Origin: Neurospora tetraspora
Taxonomy: Eukaryota; Ascomycota; Sordariomycetes; Sordariales; Sordariaceae
Direction: 5' to 3'
Length of the DNA: 64,000 nucleotides
NCBI RefSeq assembly: GCF_033439725.1
Contig: NW_026944392.1
Location: 1 to 64,000, forward strand
This document shows positions 32,638 through 43,062 of this stretch, one piece after another. Below the pieces are notes generated by a model that was not told where the DNA came from, ran no database searches, and saw only the letters and a list, made by a program, of their open reading frames with translations. Position 1 is the first letter of the stretch. Each line of letters starts with the position of its first letter. Position numbers and translations under genes: made by a program.

Positions 32638-33510
32638 ATGGGCCGCTGGAAAGATCTCGACACAGACGCCGAGCGTCTGCCCGAGAACATGACCCGCATA
32701 GGCTACGACGCCGACACCCAGGTCTACACCTACCGCGACAACACCGACGGGACCATATGGGAGGGCGCACCCGGCGCCACCTACGGCAAGCTCTTCCCTG
32801 TCAAGCCCCCGACACCATTACCCAGCGTCGAGGTTCCAGAGATCGACGGTACGGAACCTGGCTACGTTCTCGAAGAAGGGCCGGATCACGATCCTTTCGG
32901 TGACCATAACGCGGTACGAGAGGGTGATGAGAAGCCCAAGAGAGGATACAGCACGAGGAAGAGGGTGGACTCGGTGATGGATCGAATTGCTAATGTCAGG
33001 GAGAAGCCGGATAGGAGGCCCAGTCGGAGGGAGAGCCGGAGGGAAAGGGGAGATGCCGGATACGGCGACGAGAAGGGCTTGGAGAGGAAAATTACCAAGA
33101 AAGAGCGTGACGGTCACCGCTACTCGGAGAAAGAAACCGTCTCCCGCTCCAGCACAACCCGCACAACCCGCACCGGCTCCGTCCCCAGTTGGGACCCCCG
33201 GCCATCACCACCACAACAAGAGGGGAGCTCAAAGCTGAAGCGAGCTGGAACCCTCTCCCGCCTCTCCCGCTTCCTAACAGGCAAGCGCAAAGAAGACGAT
33301 CCAGATTACGACGTGACCCCGGGCACTGGAAGCGGAAGTAGTGGTTGGAATGCGAACGGGTCTAGGGTATATCGTTCGGCGACGGTTAGTGCGCGACCGC
33401 GGACTCAACCGCAGACGGATTGGAATCGGACTCCCCAGCCGGGCACAAGGAGGAGGCAGAGAGCCACGACTTTCGATGACATTCTGGCGGGGATTCCAGG
33501 ACAGCATTGA
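32638..33510 (+). CDS. Conserved fungal protein of unknown function (MGRWKDLDTD family)
   Basis: A 290-residue intron-free protein. The first 55 residues form the conserved part: MGRWKDLDTDAERLP, then RIGYDADTQVYTYRD and IWEGAPGATYGKLFPV, a short module I know from many ascomycete proteins, sometimes loosely linked with LysM/CBM50 annotations. The rest is charged and probably disordered: Arg/Glu-rich blocks, Ser/Thr/Arg stretches and LSRLSRFLTGKRK. It ends ATTFDDILAGIPGQH, a conserved-looking tail. There is no signal peptide or membrane helix. Function unknown; the basic disordered middle suggests a binding or scaffold role (inference). Confidence 0.78.
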   Translation: MGRWKDLDTDAERLPENMTRIGYDADTQVYTYRDNTDGTIWEGAPGATYGKLFPVKPPTPLPSVEVPEIDGTEPGYVLEEGPDHDPFGDHNAVREGDEKPKRGYSTRKRVDSVMDRIANVREKPDRRPSRRESRRERGDAGYGDEKGLERKITKKERDGHRYSEKETVSRSSTTRTTRTGSVPSWDPRPSPPQQEGSSKLKRAGTLSRLSRFLTGKRKEDDPDYDVTPGTGSGSSGWNANGSRVYRSATVSARPRTQPQTDWNRTPQPGTRRRQRATTFDDILAGIPGQH

Positions 33511-33726
33511 GTATCGGCATGGAACATGACAGCACTGATGGGGTATGGGTGTCTTTGGGGTTGACTTATGTAGGTTAAACGATTCTTTTTTGATATCATT
33601 GTTCTCCGGCGGCCAGCCCGGGGAGGCGTCCTCGCTTCGTTCGATACCTAGCCTTCTACTATCATCTACCTTGGAGCAATACATTACTAGTTACTTTTCA
33701 ATTATCACGTCCGTGAATCCAACGCC

Positions 33727-36700
33727 TTAACACCTGGGAATCCAATACCCGCCTGTTCCATAATACCGATCCCTCGCCTTCCCATCATCCTTTCTAATTC
33801 CCACTATATGCACCGGTATCCGATCAATCTGCTTCGCCACCTTTTTCTTGGCCTCGAATATCTTCTCTTTTACTTCTTGTCCCTTTTCCACCACCTTGGT
33901 CTTCTTAAATCCTCCTATTAGCCCCCTTTCCCCGTCTACGTTTGCTTCAGCTGTTTCCATTTTTGCTAGGGTGGATTGTGCGGCCCAATTCGGCCGCTTG
34001 AGACTGGCTAGGGCGAGGACGACATCTTGGTGGGCGGTGTCGAGGCGGTACTGCGGGCTAGTCTCGCGATAGTCCAACACTGGATGCAGAAAGCCCATGA
34101 CAAGTACCTCAACCTTGCTTCCGAAGAAGGTCACGCCTGCGCCGAAGTCCGTTATGAAGTATACCGTGGTCTGTTGTTCCACGATGACAGCTGTTTTCTT
34201 CGCGTACGGCACCGGGCCGGAGGAAATGATGGCCTTGTACCAGACCTCCGTTGGGCCTTCGGGACCCATCGGCCCTCCCTTACCGGGAACGATGCGAGCG
34301 TAGCCGGAGTAGACGCCCTTGAAGTGGTGCTTGATTTCCTCCGGGAGGTCTTTGAGGTTAGCCGTTGGGAAGCCCATTTCCGCTTTGCTTCTTCCCGTTC
34401 CCGGGATGACGTTGCCGCCGAAGCGAATCGGCAAGGGAGCTAACGGTCCTTCATCGGGCCCAACCACGCCCGACACCCCAACCCCAACGCCGTTCCCACC
34501 CCCTTCCAAACCTCTCGCCGCGGCCACACCAGCACCGACACCACCAGCAACACACATAGCACCAAACAGCTCCCTCAGCCGCTCTTGCTCCTCCTCCTCT
34601 GCCTCCTCTCTCGCCGCCTTGACTTCCTCCGTCGCCATAATCCCCAGCTCCTCAACGATAGGATGCGCGCGAATAGGGTCGATGCGGTTAGTAATCTGGT
34701 CCTTGATCGGAGCAATCTTGGAAGAGATGACCTGGGAGGCGATAACGGAAGTGAGCGAGATGCCCATTTCCAAGGGCATGGTAGAGAGGGAAGCGCCGCG
34801 GATGGACGAAGGGTCGGTGGATGTGGATGCCAACCTAAAGATCGGGCTGGAGCACAACACCTTCATCTTCTTTCTCTGCTCTTCCAGGACAGACTGAGGA
34901 TCTTTCGTTTCGGTCTTCTCCTTCCCACCCTTTGCCTCTCTCTTCTTCTTTTTTTCCTCCTCTTTCTCCGCATCCCCGTTGAGGCAAAGATGAACCCGAA
35001 AATACCCATCCTCACATCCCTCCGGCACCCTCACCACGGCCGTCAGTCTCGCCACATGCCCCTTCTTCTCTCCAAACTCCTTCCTCAGCTTCTTCTCCGT
35101 CCGCTTGATATCCCGCTTCCACCCCCTCTCCTCCGTCGCTCCGCCTAGCCCTAGCAATCCTTGTCCTCCCTTCTTACTCGCGCTTCCACTTTCGAGCTCT
35201 TCAGCCAACACCTTACTAGCGGGCGTCACGCACACCCAATCTTCCCTCCCCCCCAGCCAATTCTTGATCTTCATCCCACTGTCCCCCGAAAATCCTCTCT
35301 GCTGAATCCACAACGACCATCCATGTCCAGCCGTGTCGGAACTGACTCCAGCGACACCAGCAGCAGGCGGCAAAGAAGGTAACGCAGGAAGCGGGTACTT
35401 GGGACTCGAAAAGATGGAGATAGTAACGGTCGTTTTGGGGCCACGGTGCCAGATCACCGAGGGCGAGTGCCGCAGGATGGTGTAGTGCTTGGTGGACTCG
35501 AAGGGGTGGGAGATGAGGCCTGAGGCGAGGTAGGCCGTTTCGGAGAGGGCGGTGGACCAGAAGCCTTTGCTTTCTTGGGGTTCCTTTTTGGGGGATTGTT
35601 GGAGCTGTGGTAGTGATTGCGAGTGGTGGAGTTGGGGGTGCGGGGGTTGTTGTGGTTTGGCTAGGGCGAAAGTTGCCGCGTGGTGGGGTTGCGGACGCTC
35701 GGGAGAACGTTGTGGTGGAGGAGGAGGAGGGGGAAATGGCTGGGCGAGTTGGGGGTGAGGATGCTGCCCGGGGAGACCCAAAGGCTGCGGAGGAGGAGGA
35801 GGGAAAGGGATTGCTGCAGTCGTCGTCACAGCGCGGGGTGGAGGACCCGCTGGAGGTCCGGGAAGGCCCGGGCTGTTATAAGTGGGTCCCGCTCCGCCTT
35901 CTCCGTTCCAGGTGGGTCCTTGTTCCGATCCGAAAGTTCCGGGACCTCCGGACGGTCCGGGACTGGGCACAGCACTTCCGTTTCGATTCGGGCTGCCAGC
36001 GGTCGTGTTGTAAGAAGGCGGGTACGGCGAGTGAGGCGTCAAGGGAGTGTGCGGTTGTTGCCCGTGGTACTGTCCCCCAGGCCCAGGAGGAGGTCCAAAT
36101 CTTCCACCATGTCCGGTAGTCGATGCCCGTGGAGGGAGTGCAGGAACCGGGATGCTTGGGCTTCGGGGCGCCGCGGAAGGAGGCCCGGATGCATACGCTA
36201 ACGGAGAAGGGGTCGGATATGGAGAGAGATGGCTCGGGGATGGGAGGGGAGGACCAGGTCGGAGGGCGGGCATGCTGGTTTGCACTTTGAGATTGTTGTG
36301 GTTGCGGGAGTGCTGCTGTGTTTGATGGTCGTGATAGTTCCCATGAGGTTGTCTTTCGGAGGGGATATCCAGCATCGTAGGCCGGTGGTGTCCTCCATTG
36401 CCATAAGCATACCCATGTCCTTGATGCTGCTGCTGGTAATGCTGGTAATGTCCGTAGCCATGATGTGCATCTTGAGTAGTTTGAGGTCGGCCGTGAAAAG
36501 GCGAAGATAACCCCCTCCCTCCTCCCGGTTGCAGAACACCCGCATGTTCATGCCTCGGCGTCTCACTACCTCTAGCCCCGCTACTCGCCGGCCTTCCCAA
36601 TGCTTGCTCTCCCAATTCAAGCAACGGAGGGTGTTTTTCCGCCGAGGGCCGATACGCCTGGAATGTTTGTTGGGCCCCCTGTTCATTGGGTGTACCAGGT

Positions 36701-37131
36701 CTTTGTTGTCTTTCTGGAGCTTTTGGTGGAAGAAGAGGCGGCTTTTCATCGTCAGCCACTACCTCCCGTGTCGAACTAACTGTGGTTTGCTCTTTGTGGA
36801 ATGAGATAGGCCGGGGAACAGCAGAGAGTTGACGAAGGTGGGATCCTGGACCAGCTGTGAGACTTTGAGCGGGACCATCGTCAAAGTCGTCTAGATAATC
36901 GTCTATAAGGTCAATGAGTTCGAATGCTGGCCCTGGACTTTGGCCTTGTCCTTGTGTTGGTCCGGAATAAGGAGGTGGGGGGTCCAGGTATGGATGTTGT
37001 TGTGGTGTAAATGGTGCATATGCTTGTGGCCGTTGGTGAGTTGCATGTGGTGTTGTGGGCGTTGCGTCAGGTACCGGTTTCCGTCTCATTGACAGCGGGG
37101 GGGCGTTGTGATCATGGCTGTGCGTTTGCAT
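33727..37131 (-). CDS. Large Pro-rich protein with a riboflavin-kinase-like C-terminal region
   Basis: 1134 residues in one exon. Residues 1-520 are low-complexity, rich in Pro, His, Gln and Gly, with PPPPY-type motifs (PPPPYSGP) that could bind WW domains. A conserved-looking region follows (GFWSTALSETAYLASGLISHPFESTKHY), then a Lys/Glu-rich coiled stretch and a helical segment (SVIASQVISSKIAPIKDQI). From about residue 900 on it resembles riboflavin kinase: RFGGNVIPGTGRSKAEMGFPTANL parallels the FMN1 glycine-rich PTAN region, and later KVEVLVMGFLHP parallels the family's end. The usual catalytic pattern is not fully kept, so enzyme activity is doubtful. Such proteins are often labelled LipA/NB-ARC-like in fungal databases, as I recall. 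Function unknown. Confidence 0.78.
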   Translation of the reverse strand: MQTHSHDHNAPPLSMRRKPVPDATPTTPHATHQRPQAYAPFTPQQHPYLDPPPPYSGPTQGQGQSPGPAFELIDLIDDYLDDFDDGPAQSLTAGPGSHLRQLSAVPRPISFHKEQTTVSSTREVVADDEKPPLLPPKAPERQQRPGTPNEQGAQQTFQAYRPSAEKHPPLLELGEQALGRPASSGARGSETPRHEHAGVLQPGGGRGLSSPFHGRPQTTQDAHHGYGHYQHYQQQHQGHGYAYGNGGHHRPTMLDIPSERQPHGNYHDHQTQQHSRNHNNLKVQTSMPALRPGPPLPSPSHLSPYPTPSPLAYASGPPSAAPRSPSIPVPALPPRASTTGHGGRFGPPPGPGGQYHGQQPHTPLTPHSPYPPSYNTTAGSPNRNGSAVPSPGPSGGPGTFGSEQGPTWNGEGGAGPTYNSPGLPGPPAGPPPRAVTTTAAIPFPPPPPQPLGLPGQHPHPQLAQPFPPPPPPPQRSPERPQPHHAATFALAKPQQPPHPQLHHSQSLPQLQQSPKKEPQESKGFWSTALSETAYLASGLISHPFESTKHYTILRHSPSVIWHRGPKTTVTISIFSSPKYPLPALPSLPPAAGVAGVSSDTAGHGWSLWIQQRGFSGDSGMKIKNWLGGREDWVCVTPASKVLAEELESGSASKKGGQGLLGLGGATEERGWKRDIKRTEKKLRKEFGEKKGHVARLTAVVRVPEGCEDGYFRVHLCLNGDAEKEEEKKKKREAKGGKEKTETKDPQSVLEEQRKKMKVLCSSPIFRLASTSTDPSSIRGASLSTMPLEMGISLTSVIASQVISSKIAPIKDQITNRIDPIRAHPIVEELGIMATEEVKAAREEAEEEEQERLRELFGAMCVAGGVGAGVAAARGLEGGGNGVGVGVSGVVGPDEGPLAPLPIRFGGNVIPGTGRSKAEMGFPTANLKDLPEEIKHHFKGVYSGYARIVPGKGGPMGPEGPTEVWYKAIISSGPVPYAKKTAVIVEQQTTVYFITDFGAGVTFFGSKVEVLVMGFLHPVLDYRETSPQYRLDTAHQDVVLALASLKRPNWAAQSTLAKMETAEANVDGERGLIGGFKKTKVVEKGQEVKEKIFEAKKKVAKQIDRIPVHIVGIRKDDGKARDRYYGTGGYWIPRC

Positions 37132-37654
37132 TGCAGATTAGTGGTATTATTGGTGGTGGTAGATGTCGCTCGCTTGTGTGGGTTTGAAAATGATATGTGG
37201 CTGACTTCCAAAAAGAGTGACTGAAGTGAGTGATAGCAATACTGGAGACGAAAGACAACTGTGCACGAGTGTAGTTCAATAAATGATCAGGTTAGGTTTC
37301 TAGAAGTTCCATGACTTTGAGACAGCGGGAAGTTCGCTGGGGAACGGAAAAGGGTCAAATTGTTATACCTGATACGGACTAGCGCGGTGGATATTTGGAG
37401 AGATGGGGTAATCCCGACTCGTCCATGCGCCTACAAGGAAGTGAAGCTGGACTCACGCCGAGCTTTGTTGTGGAAGGTTTCCCGGGTAACCACGAGGGGC
37501 GCCATGCGGTACAACAAGCTATAAAATGTAGAGGTCTGAGGTGCCAGCTACTTGACCGCAATCTTTCCTTTCTTCTCCGGTCTCTCTCGTACCTCGCAAT
37601 TCGCATCGCCGGTGGAAAGCTGTCTGCAACAGCGCTTGACTTCATTACCCCGCA
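37132..37654. other. Divergent promoter region; TATA box for F-box-like gene 1
   Basis: Separates the leftward Pro-rich gene from the rightward F-box-like array. TATAAAAT at 37520-37527 lies 128 bases before the start of the first array gene. Confidence 0.5.
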
Positions 37655-38470
37655 ATGGCAAACACCGCGGATCTGTCGCCCATATGGCGCTCCTTGCCGT
37701 ACGATCTGGTACAGGAAATCATTAACCACTTTACTGACGATGTCATTGCCTCCTGCGACTACGGGGACGACCATGCCGATGGGCAAATGCTTGACCCCGG
37801 GTTTCCTGGCCGGGTGTATCGATACTGGCAAACCTTCCGCCAAGACAGGCTCTTCAAATCCCAGAGGCGGCGCCTCGAACGGCACTTTCGAGACCGCTGG
37901 CTCACAAATATGACCCTTTATTTGGAATTGGATCATCCGAACTTTACCACCCAGGCATTGTCTTGCTACTGTCGATATTTTCCCTTCTCTGATATTATCG
38001 TCAAAGACACCAATGACATTCTTCAAGGTACCTTTACAGAGGAGCAGGGCGAGCACCGCGACTCAGATTCCGAAACAGTTACCTTTTATCTACATGGGCC
38101 TGTTATGGCAGAGGAATATATAGAACCCACAGTCTACCTGTACGAAGTCGATGAATCGGTGGACGACCCTCCACTTCCCACCCTTGTTTCTCGAGCTTGG
38201 GAAGAAATATTCGACAATCATGGAGAAGGAGATAAAGCGGTTTGGTTCGGTGTAGGCCTTTGTATGCCCGGTGATCGATTTCAGCTTTGGCGAACTTCAG
38301 ACATCTTTTGCTCCTGGATTGTGGGCCTCGAAGCGGCTGGGTTAGAAGTTTTTGAAGAGGGACGCCGGATCCAATTCAGGTGGAAACGTTTGATGACTGA
38401 CTTTTTGATGCACTCTGCAAGCATCAAGACCATCATGGAGGACGAAACCTGGGCTCCCCGCGGCTTATAG
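37655..38470 (+). CDS. F-box-like family protein 1 (intact)
   Basis: 271 residues, intron-free. The N-terminus LSPIWRSLPYDLVQEIINHF matches the start of an F-box (LP.el...I...L), the motif that binds Skp1 in SCF ubiquitin ligases. The family then shows RLFKSQRRRLERHFRDRWL, a T-x-YL strand, CRYFPF, VTFYLHGPV and a C-terminal LEVFEEGRRIQFRWKRLM. No leucine-rich or WD repeats are seen, so the target-binding part is of an unrecognised type. It is the first of nine related genes in 12.5 kb. The F-box call is tentative, as only the short motif supports it. Confidence 0.72.
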   Translation: MANTADLSPIWRSLPYDLVQEIINHFTDDVIASCDYGDDHADGQMLDPGFPGRVYRYWQTFRQDRLFKSQRRRLERHFRDRWLTNMTLYLELDHPNFTTQALSCYCRYFPFSDIIVKDTNDILQGTFTEEQGEHRDSDSETVTFYLHGPVMAEEYIEPTVYLYEVDESVDDPPLPTLVSRAWEEIFDNHGEGDKAVWFGVGLCMPGDRFQLWRTSDIFCSWIVGLEAAGLEVFEEGRRIQFRWKRLMTDFLMHSASIKTIMEDETWAPRGL

Positions 38471-38833
38471 GACTATCATGGATTTGATGATGACTGATAT
38501 GACATTGTCTAGGGAAGGCATGGGTTTTGGTTTGAAGAACGTCTGGTGTAGCAGTGAAAGACTTCACCATGTGGAGACAAGTTGCTGTAAGTCGAATGTT
38601 GCCTAGAAGCTTGACCAGGGGCTAACTCGCATGGTGCTTGACTGCTTGTTGCCTACCTTTCGCTAGAGCGGAACTAAACCACAATACTCTAGTACAGGCA
38701 ATTCAAGTTGTGGCGCTAATCGCATGGACGCGCATTCCTCTTTATATCTTCCTTCCTCAAGTTCTCTCGGCCCTTCTTCCACTTGATAACTTTTCTACAC
38801 CTTCGGTCAACCTAGCCAGGTCCAGCTGCCACA

Positions 38834-39734
38834 ATGACGACCACCCCGGAGGAACTCTCCCCTCTTTGGAGAAAACTCCCCATCGAGCTCGTCCAAGGAG
38901 TTCTCGCCTACTTCATCGACGACCTCCTCTCCTCCACCTCAAGCGGCATTCCCATCCTCGCCGGCCCGGTAAAGTCCGACGAAGAAGGAAAGAGTCGGGC
39001 CGCGGACCTAGACCGCTACGCCAATGGCCTGGTTCGCCTTTGGCGAAAGTGGCGTCACGACAGCCTGTTCAAGCATCAGAGAAAACGGATTGAGCGGCAC
39101 TTCCGTGACGTCTGGTTGAACGCCATGACATTTTACCTTCACGTGGAGGAGGAAGACGTGAATCAGACGCATTTCTGTCGGTATCTGCCTGTTGTGTGGT
39201 GTCTCTTTGTATGGGAGGGACCGGCCGACACGGCGGAATATATCTATCCTACAATGCCGCCCGATGTCTCACAAAGCGCTGGCCACGACCACGACGGTGG
39301 GCCGGACTCGGACTCTGAATGGGCAACCTTTTAACCTTCACGGACCAGTATACCGGGTAGACGGCCCTCGCCTCAACGAGCGATGTGCCTGGATGCTGTT
39401 ACCGAAGATAATGGGCGAGGATGAGGAGCCAGAGCTGCCCGGCGCAGCGGCTGAGGCTTGGGAACGGATCACCGAAAGTTACGAGCTTCACAGACTTGAG
39501 ATCGGTGTTCGTCCGGATTCCACCGACGAATTTGACTACACCCCCGACCACGACGTGTTTGTTTTGCGTATGGAGGAAGTCGAGGTGCCTGGGTTGCAAG
39601 TGTTGGATGATGGGCATCGCATTCGGTTCAAGTGGAAAGAGTTGGTGGATGTGTACCTCGAGACGTTTGCGGCACAAATGGAGGAGGATCAAGTTGATGG
39701 TTGGCGTAGTTGGTGGGTGCATCGAGCGCCGTGA
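38834..39734 (+). pseudogene. F-box-like family gene 2, frameshifted
   Basis: Starts MTTTPEELSPLWRKLPIELVQ and follows the family through FKHQRKRIERHFRDVWL up to DSDSEWATF. There a run TTTTAACC, where relatives have TTTTAYCT-like TTT-TAC, brings a stop at 39332-39334. The family likeness goes on at once in another frame (NLHGPVYRVDGP, then LQVLDDGHRIRFKWKELV) to a stop at 39734. A single inserted A explains it. The product would be a 166-residue N-terminal fragment with the F-box-like motif, which might still be made. A sequencing slip in one copy cannot be excluded. Confidence 0.75.
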
Positions 39735-39966
39735 TTGCGCTCGTATGCCTGGTAAATACATCAATCTTGGGAAAAGAAACTGGCTGTGCCTTTCACTGCG
39801 TATTGACTACCTGTAGGTACTTGTAAGGTATCGAGACCCGAGCCTGATGATGTCTTGGACCCTAACCCTACCCTGTGGCGCTCCAGCGGCGCCCAGCGCC
39901 AGGCCTGAAAGGGCTTCGTGCACTTCCAGTTTTACGAACTCTTCAGTTCAGTTCGCATACACAACA

Positions 39967-40791
39967 ATGTCGACCGCAACGCAACTGTCACCATAACTCT
40001 GGAGGAAGCTTCCATCCGAACTCATCCAGGAAGTCCTGAACCATTTCGTCGACGACCTCCTCGGCGATCATGACATGGACTGGATCTCCGAGGACGAGAT
40101 CGACAATGGCGAACTACCCCAGCTGTTGGACCCATGGATGAAGTACCGCCACATCCCGGTTTTCAGCGGCCAGAAGCGTCGCATTGAGCGCCACTACCGC
40201 GACCACTTGCTCAGCAGGATCACGATTTACCTGTACCTGGACCCAAACATGTACAGTACCTCGCGGAGGATGTTGTACTGTCGGTATCTCTCCTGCCCCG
40301 AGGGAAAGGATCTTGCAACCACGCTGCCGGAAGTGAAAGTCAAGGAGGGCGGGGATGGTGATGCGGACGCAGAGGAGAAGGTCACGTTCTTTCTACGGGG
40401 TCCGGTGCGGTCAGCTCGCGCAAACTCGTACGGAGAGACGTCGAAGCGAGAATTTGGCAATGTACCGGAGATTCTACCTCGTGTTGAGAACTCGTGGGGG
40501 AAGGTGTTGAAGGGGAAGACTGAACGACTCGGCCTAGCGTTTCGCAACAAGGAGCAGACTCTTGAGTCGGGACCCGAGGATGATTTGTGGACAAGCGAAA
40601 GCGAAGTCGTCCTGAAGGGTCTGGAGGTGTTGGACGATGGTCGGCGGGTGCAGTTCAACTGGAAAAAGCTGATGAGCAAGTTCTTGTCGAAGTTCGGATC
40701 GTATAACGGGTACAATTACGTTCCGGAACCGGGAATGGAAGTGAGCGAGGATGGGGATGATTGGGATGATGATCGCGATGGGCTGGATTGA
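39967..40791 (+). pseudogene. F-box-like family gene 3, early stop
   Basis: From the ATG the frame reads MSTATQLSP, then a TAA, then LWRKLPSELIQEVLNHF in the same frame. Relatives read LSPLWRKLP without a break, so an extra TAA triplet seems to have been inserted in the F-box-like motif. The rest is open to the end: QKRRIERHYRD, VTFFLRGPV, LEVLDDGRRVQFNWKKLM and an acidic tail. Translation from the next ATG (40075) would give a 238-residue protein without the F-box-like motif. Whether that is used, or the gene is dead, cannot be told from sequence. A telomere-like CCCTAACCCTACCC lies just upstream near 39870. Confidence 0.72.
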
Positions 40792-41065
40792 GGGAATTGA
40801 CAGGAACTATTAGGGAGGGGACTTCCAGGATGGTGAGGATGAAAGAGAGTCACCAGGGGAGGAAAACGGGCATAGGGAGGCTGTGAGGGTGCGTATGGAA
40901 GCCATTGCGTAGGAATATGGGACGGTTGCAACGAATGTACAAGGGGGAGTGGTGGCTTGCATGCCAGGCGGCAGCCTTTCTCGTGAGAACACGTCATCAT
41001 GACGGCTAAGTACCTAGAGGTATTTATCGCACGAGGTATCTGCTCCGTTCCCTTCATTGATGTTA

Positions 41066-41150
41066 TTTTCTCTTCTGCTCTTTTTTCTCTTCTGCTCTTT
41101 TTCTCTTCTGCTCTTTTTCTCTTCTGCTCTTTTTTTCCCTTCTGCTCTCC
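41066..41150 (+). repeat. Pyrimidine-rich tandem repeat before F-box-like gene 4
   Basis: Five imperfect copies of TTTTCTCTTCTGCTC (15-18 bp), the last degenerate. The array ends about 60 bases before the ATG of gene 4 and is probably in its promoter or leader. Confidence 0.9.
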
Positions 41151-41212
41151 AACCTTCTTGGTCGTTTTTGTCCATCTCTCAAATCCTTTTCTTCCTCGCA
41201 ATTGCGAACGAC

Positions 41213-42044
41213 ATGGAACCTTCACCTCAGTCCACTCAGCCCCTTGCATCTCCGCACACGAGCTTGTCGGACGGACTGGAACTTTCGTCAATCTGGCAAC
41301 TCCTCCCCATCGAACTCGTCCAACAAATCCTCGACCACTTCATCAAAGACCTCCTTACCTCCTGCCGAGCTTCCGACATCTAATCTACATATACCACTAC
41401 AGTTGCTGCTATCCTCGAGGATGCTTGGTTCAACTTCCGACGGGATGACCTCTTCAGATCCCAGAAGCTCCTTATTGAGCGTCATTTTCATGATCACTGG
41501 CTCAACAACGTGCAAATTCAGATATACCCCGAGGCCCAAGGAGGACTCGAGCGCCTCTTCGTTGGTACTTTACAAGCACGCCCACAGATTTTCTGACAAG
41601 CACGCCCACAGATTTTCCGACATCTTAGGGTTCTTACCGGATCCTCATCTCACGCCTAACGACAACGGTGATCCTGAGTCTGAAAAGGTCACCTTCTTTC
41701 TCCAAGCGGCAAACGAGGAGTACTATCCCCGCGCTTTGCTCCTTTCTACTTGGAACAAGTCCATCAACGCCAACAAAACTGAGTGGTATCCTCTTCGTAT
41801 TATGGGTTTGGATAGAATGGCTACCTCTATCGATTCTACTACACTGCGTCTGGAAGACTGGGAGGTTTTAGACGACGGGGATTGCATAAGGTATCCTTGG
41901 AAGAAGTTGATAACGATTGTGTTCACCCGCATTCTGGAGCTATTGAGGATAGATGATGGGTCTGACTCTGATTCTACGGTGCCACAGGGGTCATTAGAGG
42001 TATGGTTCAATCCCCAGCATCGGGGACGGGACTGGCACTGGTGA
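41213..42044 (+). pseudogene. F-box-like family gene 4, broken
   Basis: Starts MEPSPQSTQPLA and has LSSIWQLLPIELVQQILDHF, followed after about 57 codons by a TAA (41381-41383). Family sequence goes on in the same frame (DLFRSQKLLIERHFHDHWL) and then moves to another frame between about 41540 and 41585. That frame carries EKVTFFLQAA and WEVLDDGDCIRYPWKKLI to the stop at 42044. A 24 bp direct duplication (ACAAGCACGCCCACAGATTT..) lies at about 41572-41620. So there is at least one stop, one frameshift and one small duplication. Clearly a pseudogene. Confidence 0.8.
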
Positions 42045-42321
42045 TGTTGTTGCCTGGTGCTTCTAAGGTACATGCATCGACACATTGCTGCCTTGGGAGC
42101 GGAGACTAGTAGCACGTTGGCGTTATTGCTTCCCGTCAAGTTCCACATTCCAGGCAAACAAACTTGGGCGACCAAGTCGGCATCCACCGCACCAACATTT
42201 CTATCTCCATGAGAACGTTCTTGGCTATACCAATACTTCACGATGTTCATCCCTTTTACACTGTTACTCTTAACATTTTCCAAACTCTCTCATCAATCAC
42301 CACTTGCCTCCTGTGCATACG

Positions 42322-43062
42322 ATGACGAATGAACATCATAGGGAAGGATTACCTCACACCAGTCAATCACCATCAAGATTCTCAATGCATTCACACCTCG
42401 AGGAAGAGCTTTCAGCAACTTGGCAGTCCTTTCCCATGGAACTCGTGCGAGAGGTTCTCGACCACTTCATCGAAGACATGCTCGCCCCTTGTCATCCCGG
42501 CATCGAAGCATTCCAATCAGTCACAAGCAAGTCCACCATCGATACCTCTACAGACCGCCTCTGTGAGATCGGGGGACCCCTCCGCGGGGAACCACTCCTC
42601 AAATCCCAGAAACGGCTCATCGAAAGGCACATGCACTTCACCAAGAACTATTTGAGCCAAACCACCATCTACCTCTTCCTCGACGACCCCTCATCCGATT
42701 ACATGGACCAGTACAGGATGAAGGACTACTGCCGGTACTTGCGCTTCCCGGAGTCAACCTTCAACGACATAGACATGGATCCCAGCACAACCATACCTTT
42801 ACAGGTAGACCTTACCCCTGATGAAGACAGCAACCTACCTGTAGGGTCTGAAAAAAGCCACATTCTTCCTCCATGGCCCCATACTAGAAGCGTCCGACGT
42901 CGACTACGACCACGACGAGCATGGCTTTGACCCGCAAACTGTCTCCGACATGGAGGTTCCTAGCGCCGTCCCTTTTGCCTGGGATTGGAGGATGGAAAGA
43001 GAATTCGCTTTAGGTGGATGGATTTGGTAACTGACTTGTTGGAGATGTTGAGGGAAAGCTGA
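42322..43062 (+). pseudogene. F-box-like family gene 5, broken
   Basis: The ATG opens MTNEHHREG and the motif LSATWQSFPMELVREVLDHF follows, then LLKSQKRLIERHMHF and YLFLDDP. At a run of six A near 42853 the frame slips; the family sequence goes on in another frame as ATFFLHGPILEASD. A further change near 42990 removes roughly 55 codons' worth of family sequence relative to gene 1. After it comes the end GLEDGKRIRFRWMDLVTDLL in a third frame, up to the TGA at 43060-43062. At least two frameshifts and one deletion, so a pseudogene. Confidence 0.78.

Noticed and set aside
34027-36325. Several plus-strand open frames of 140-190 codons across the Pro-rich gene
   Set aside because: They follow from the repetitive Pro/Gln/Gly codons of the minus-strand gene and lack conserved features.
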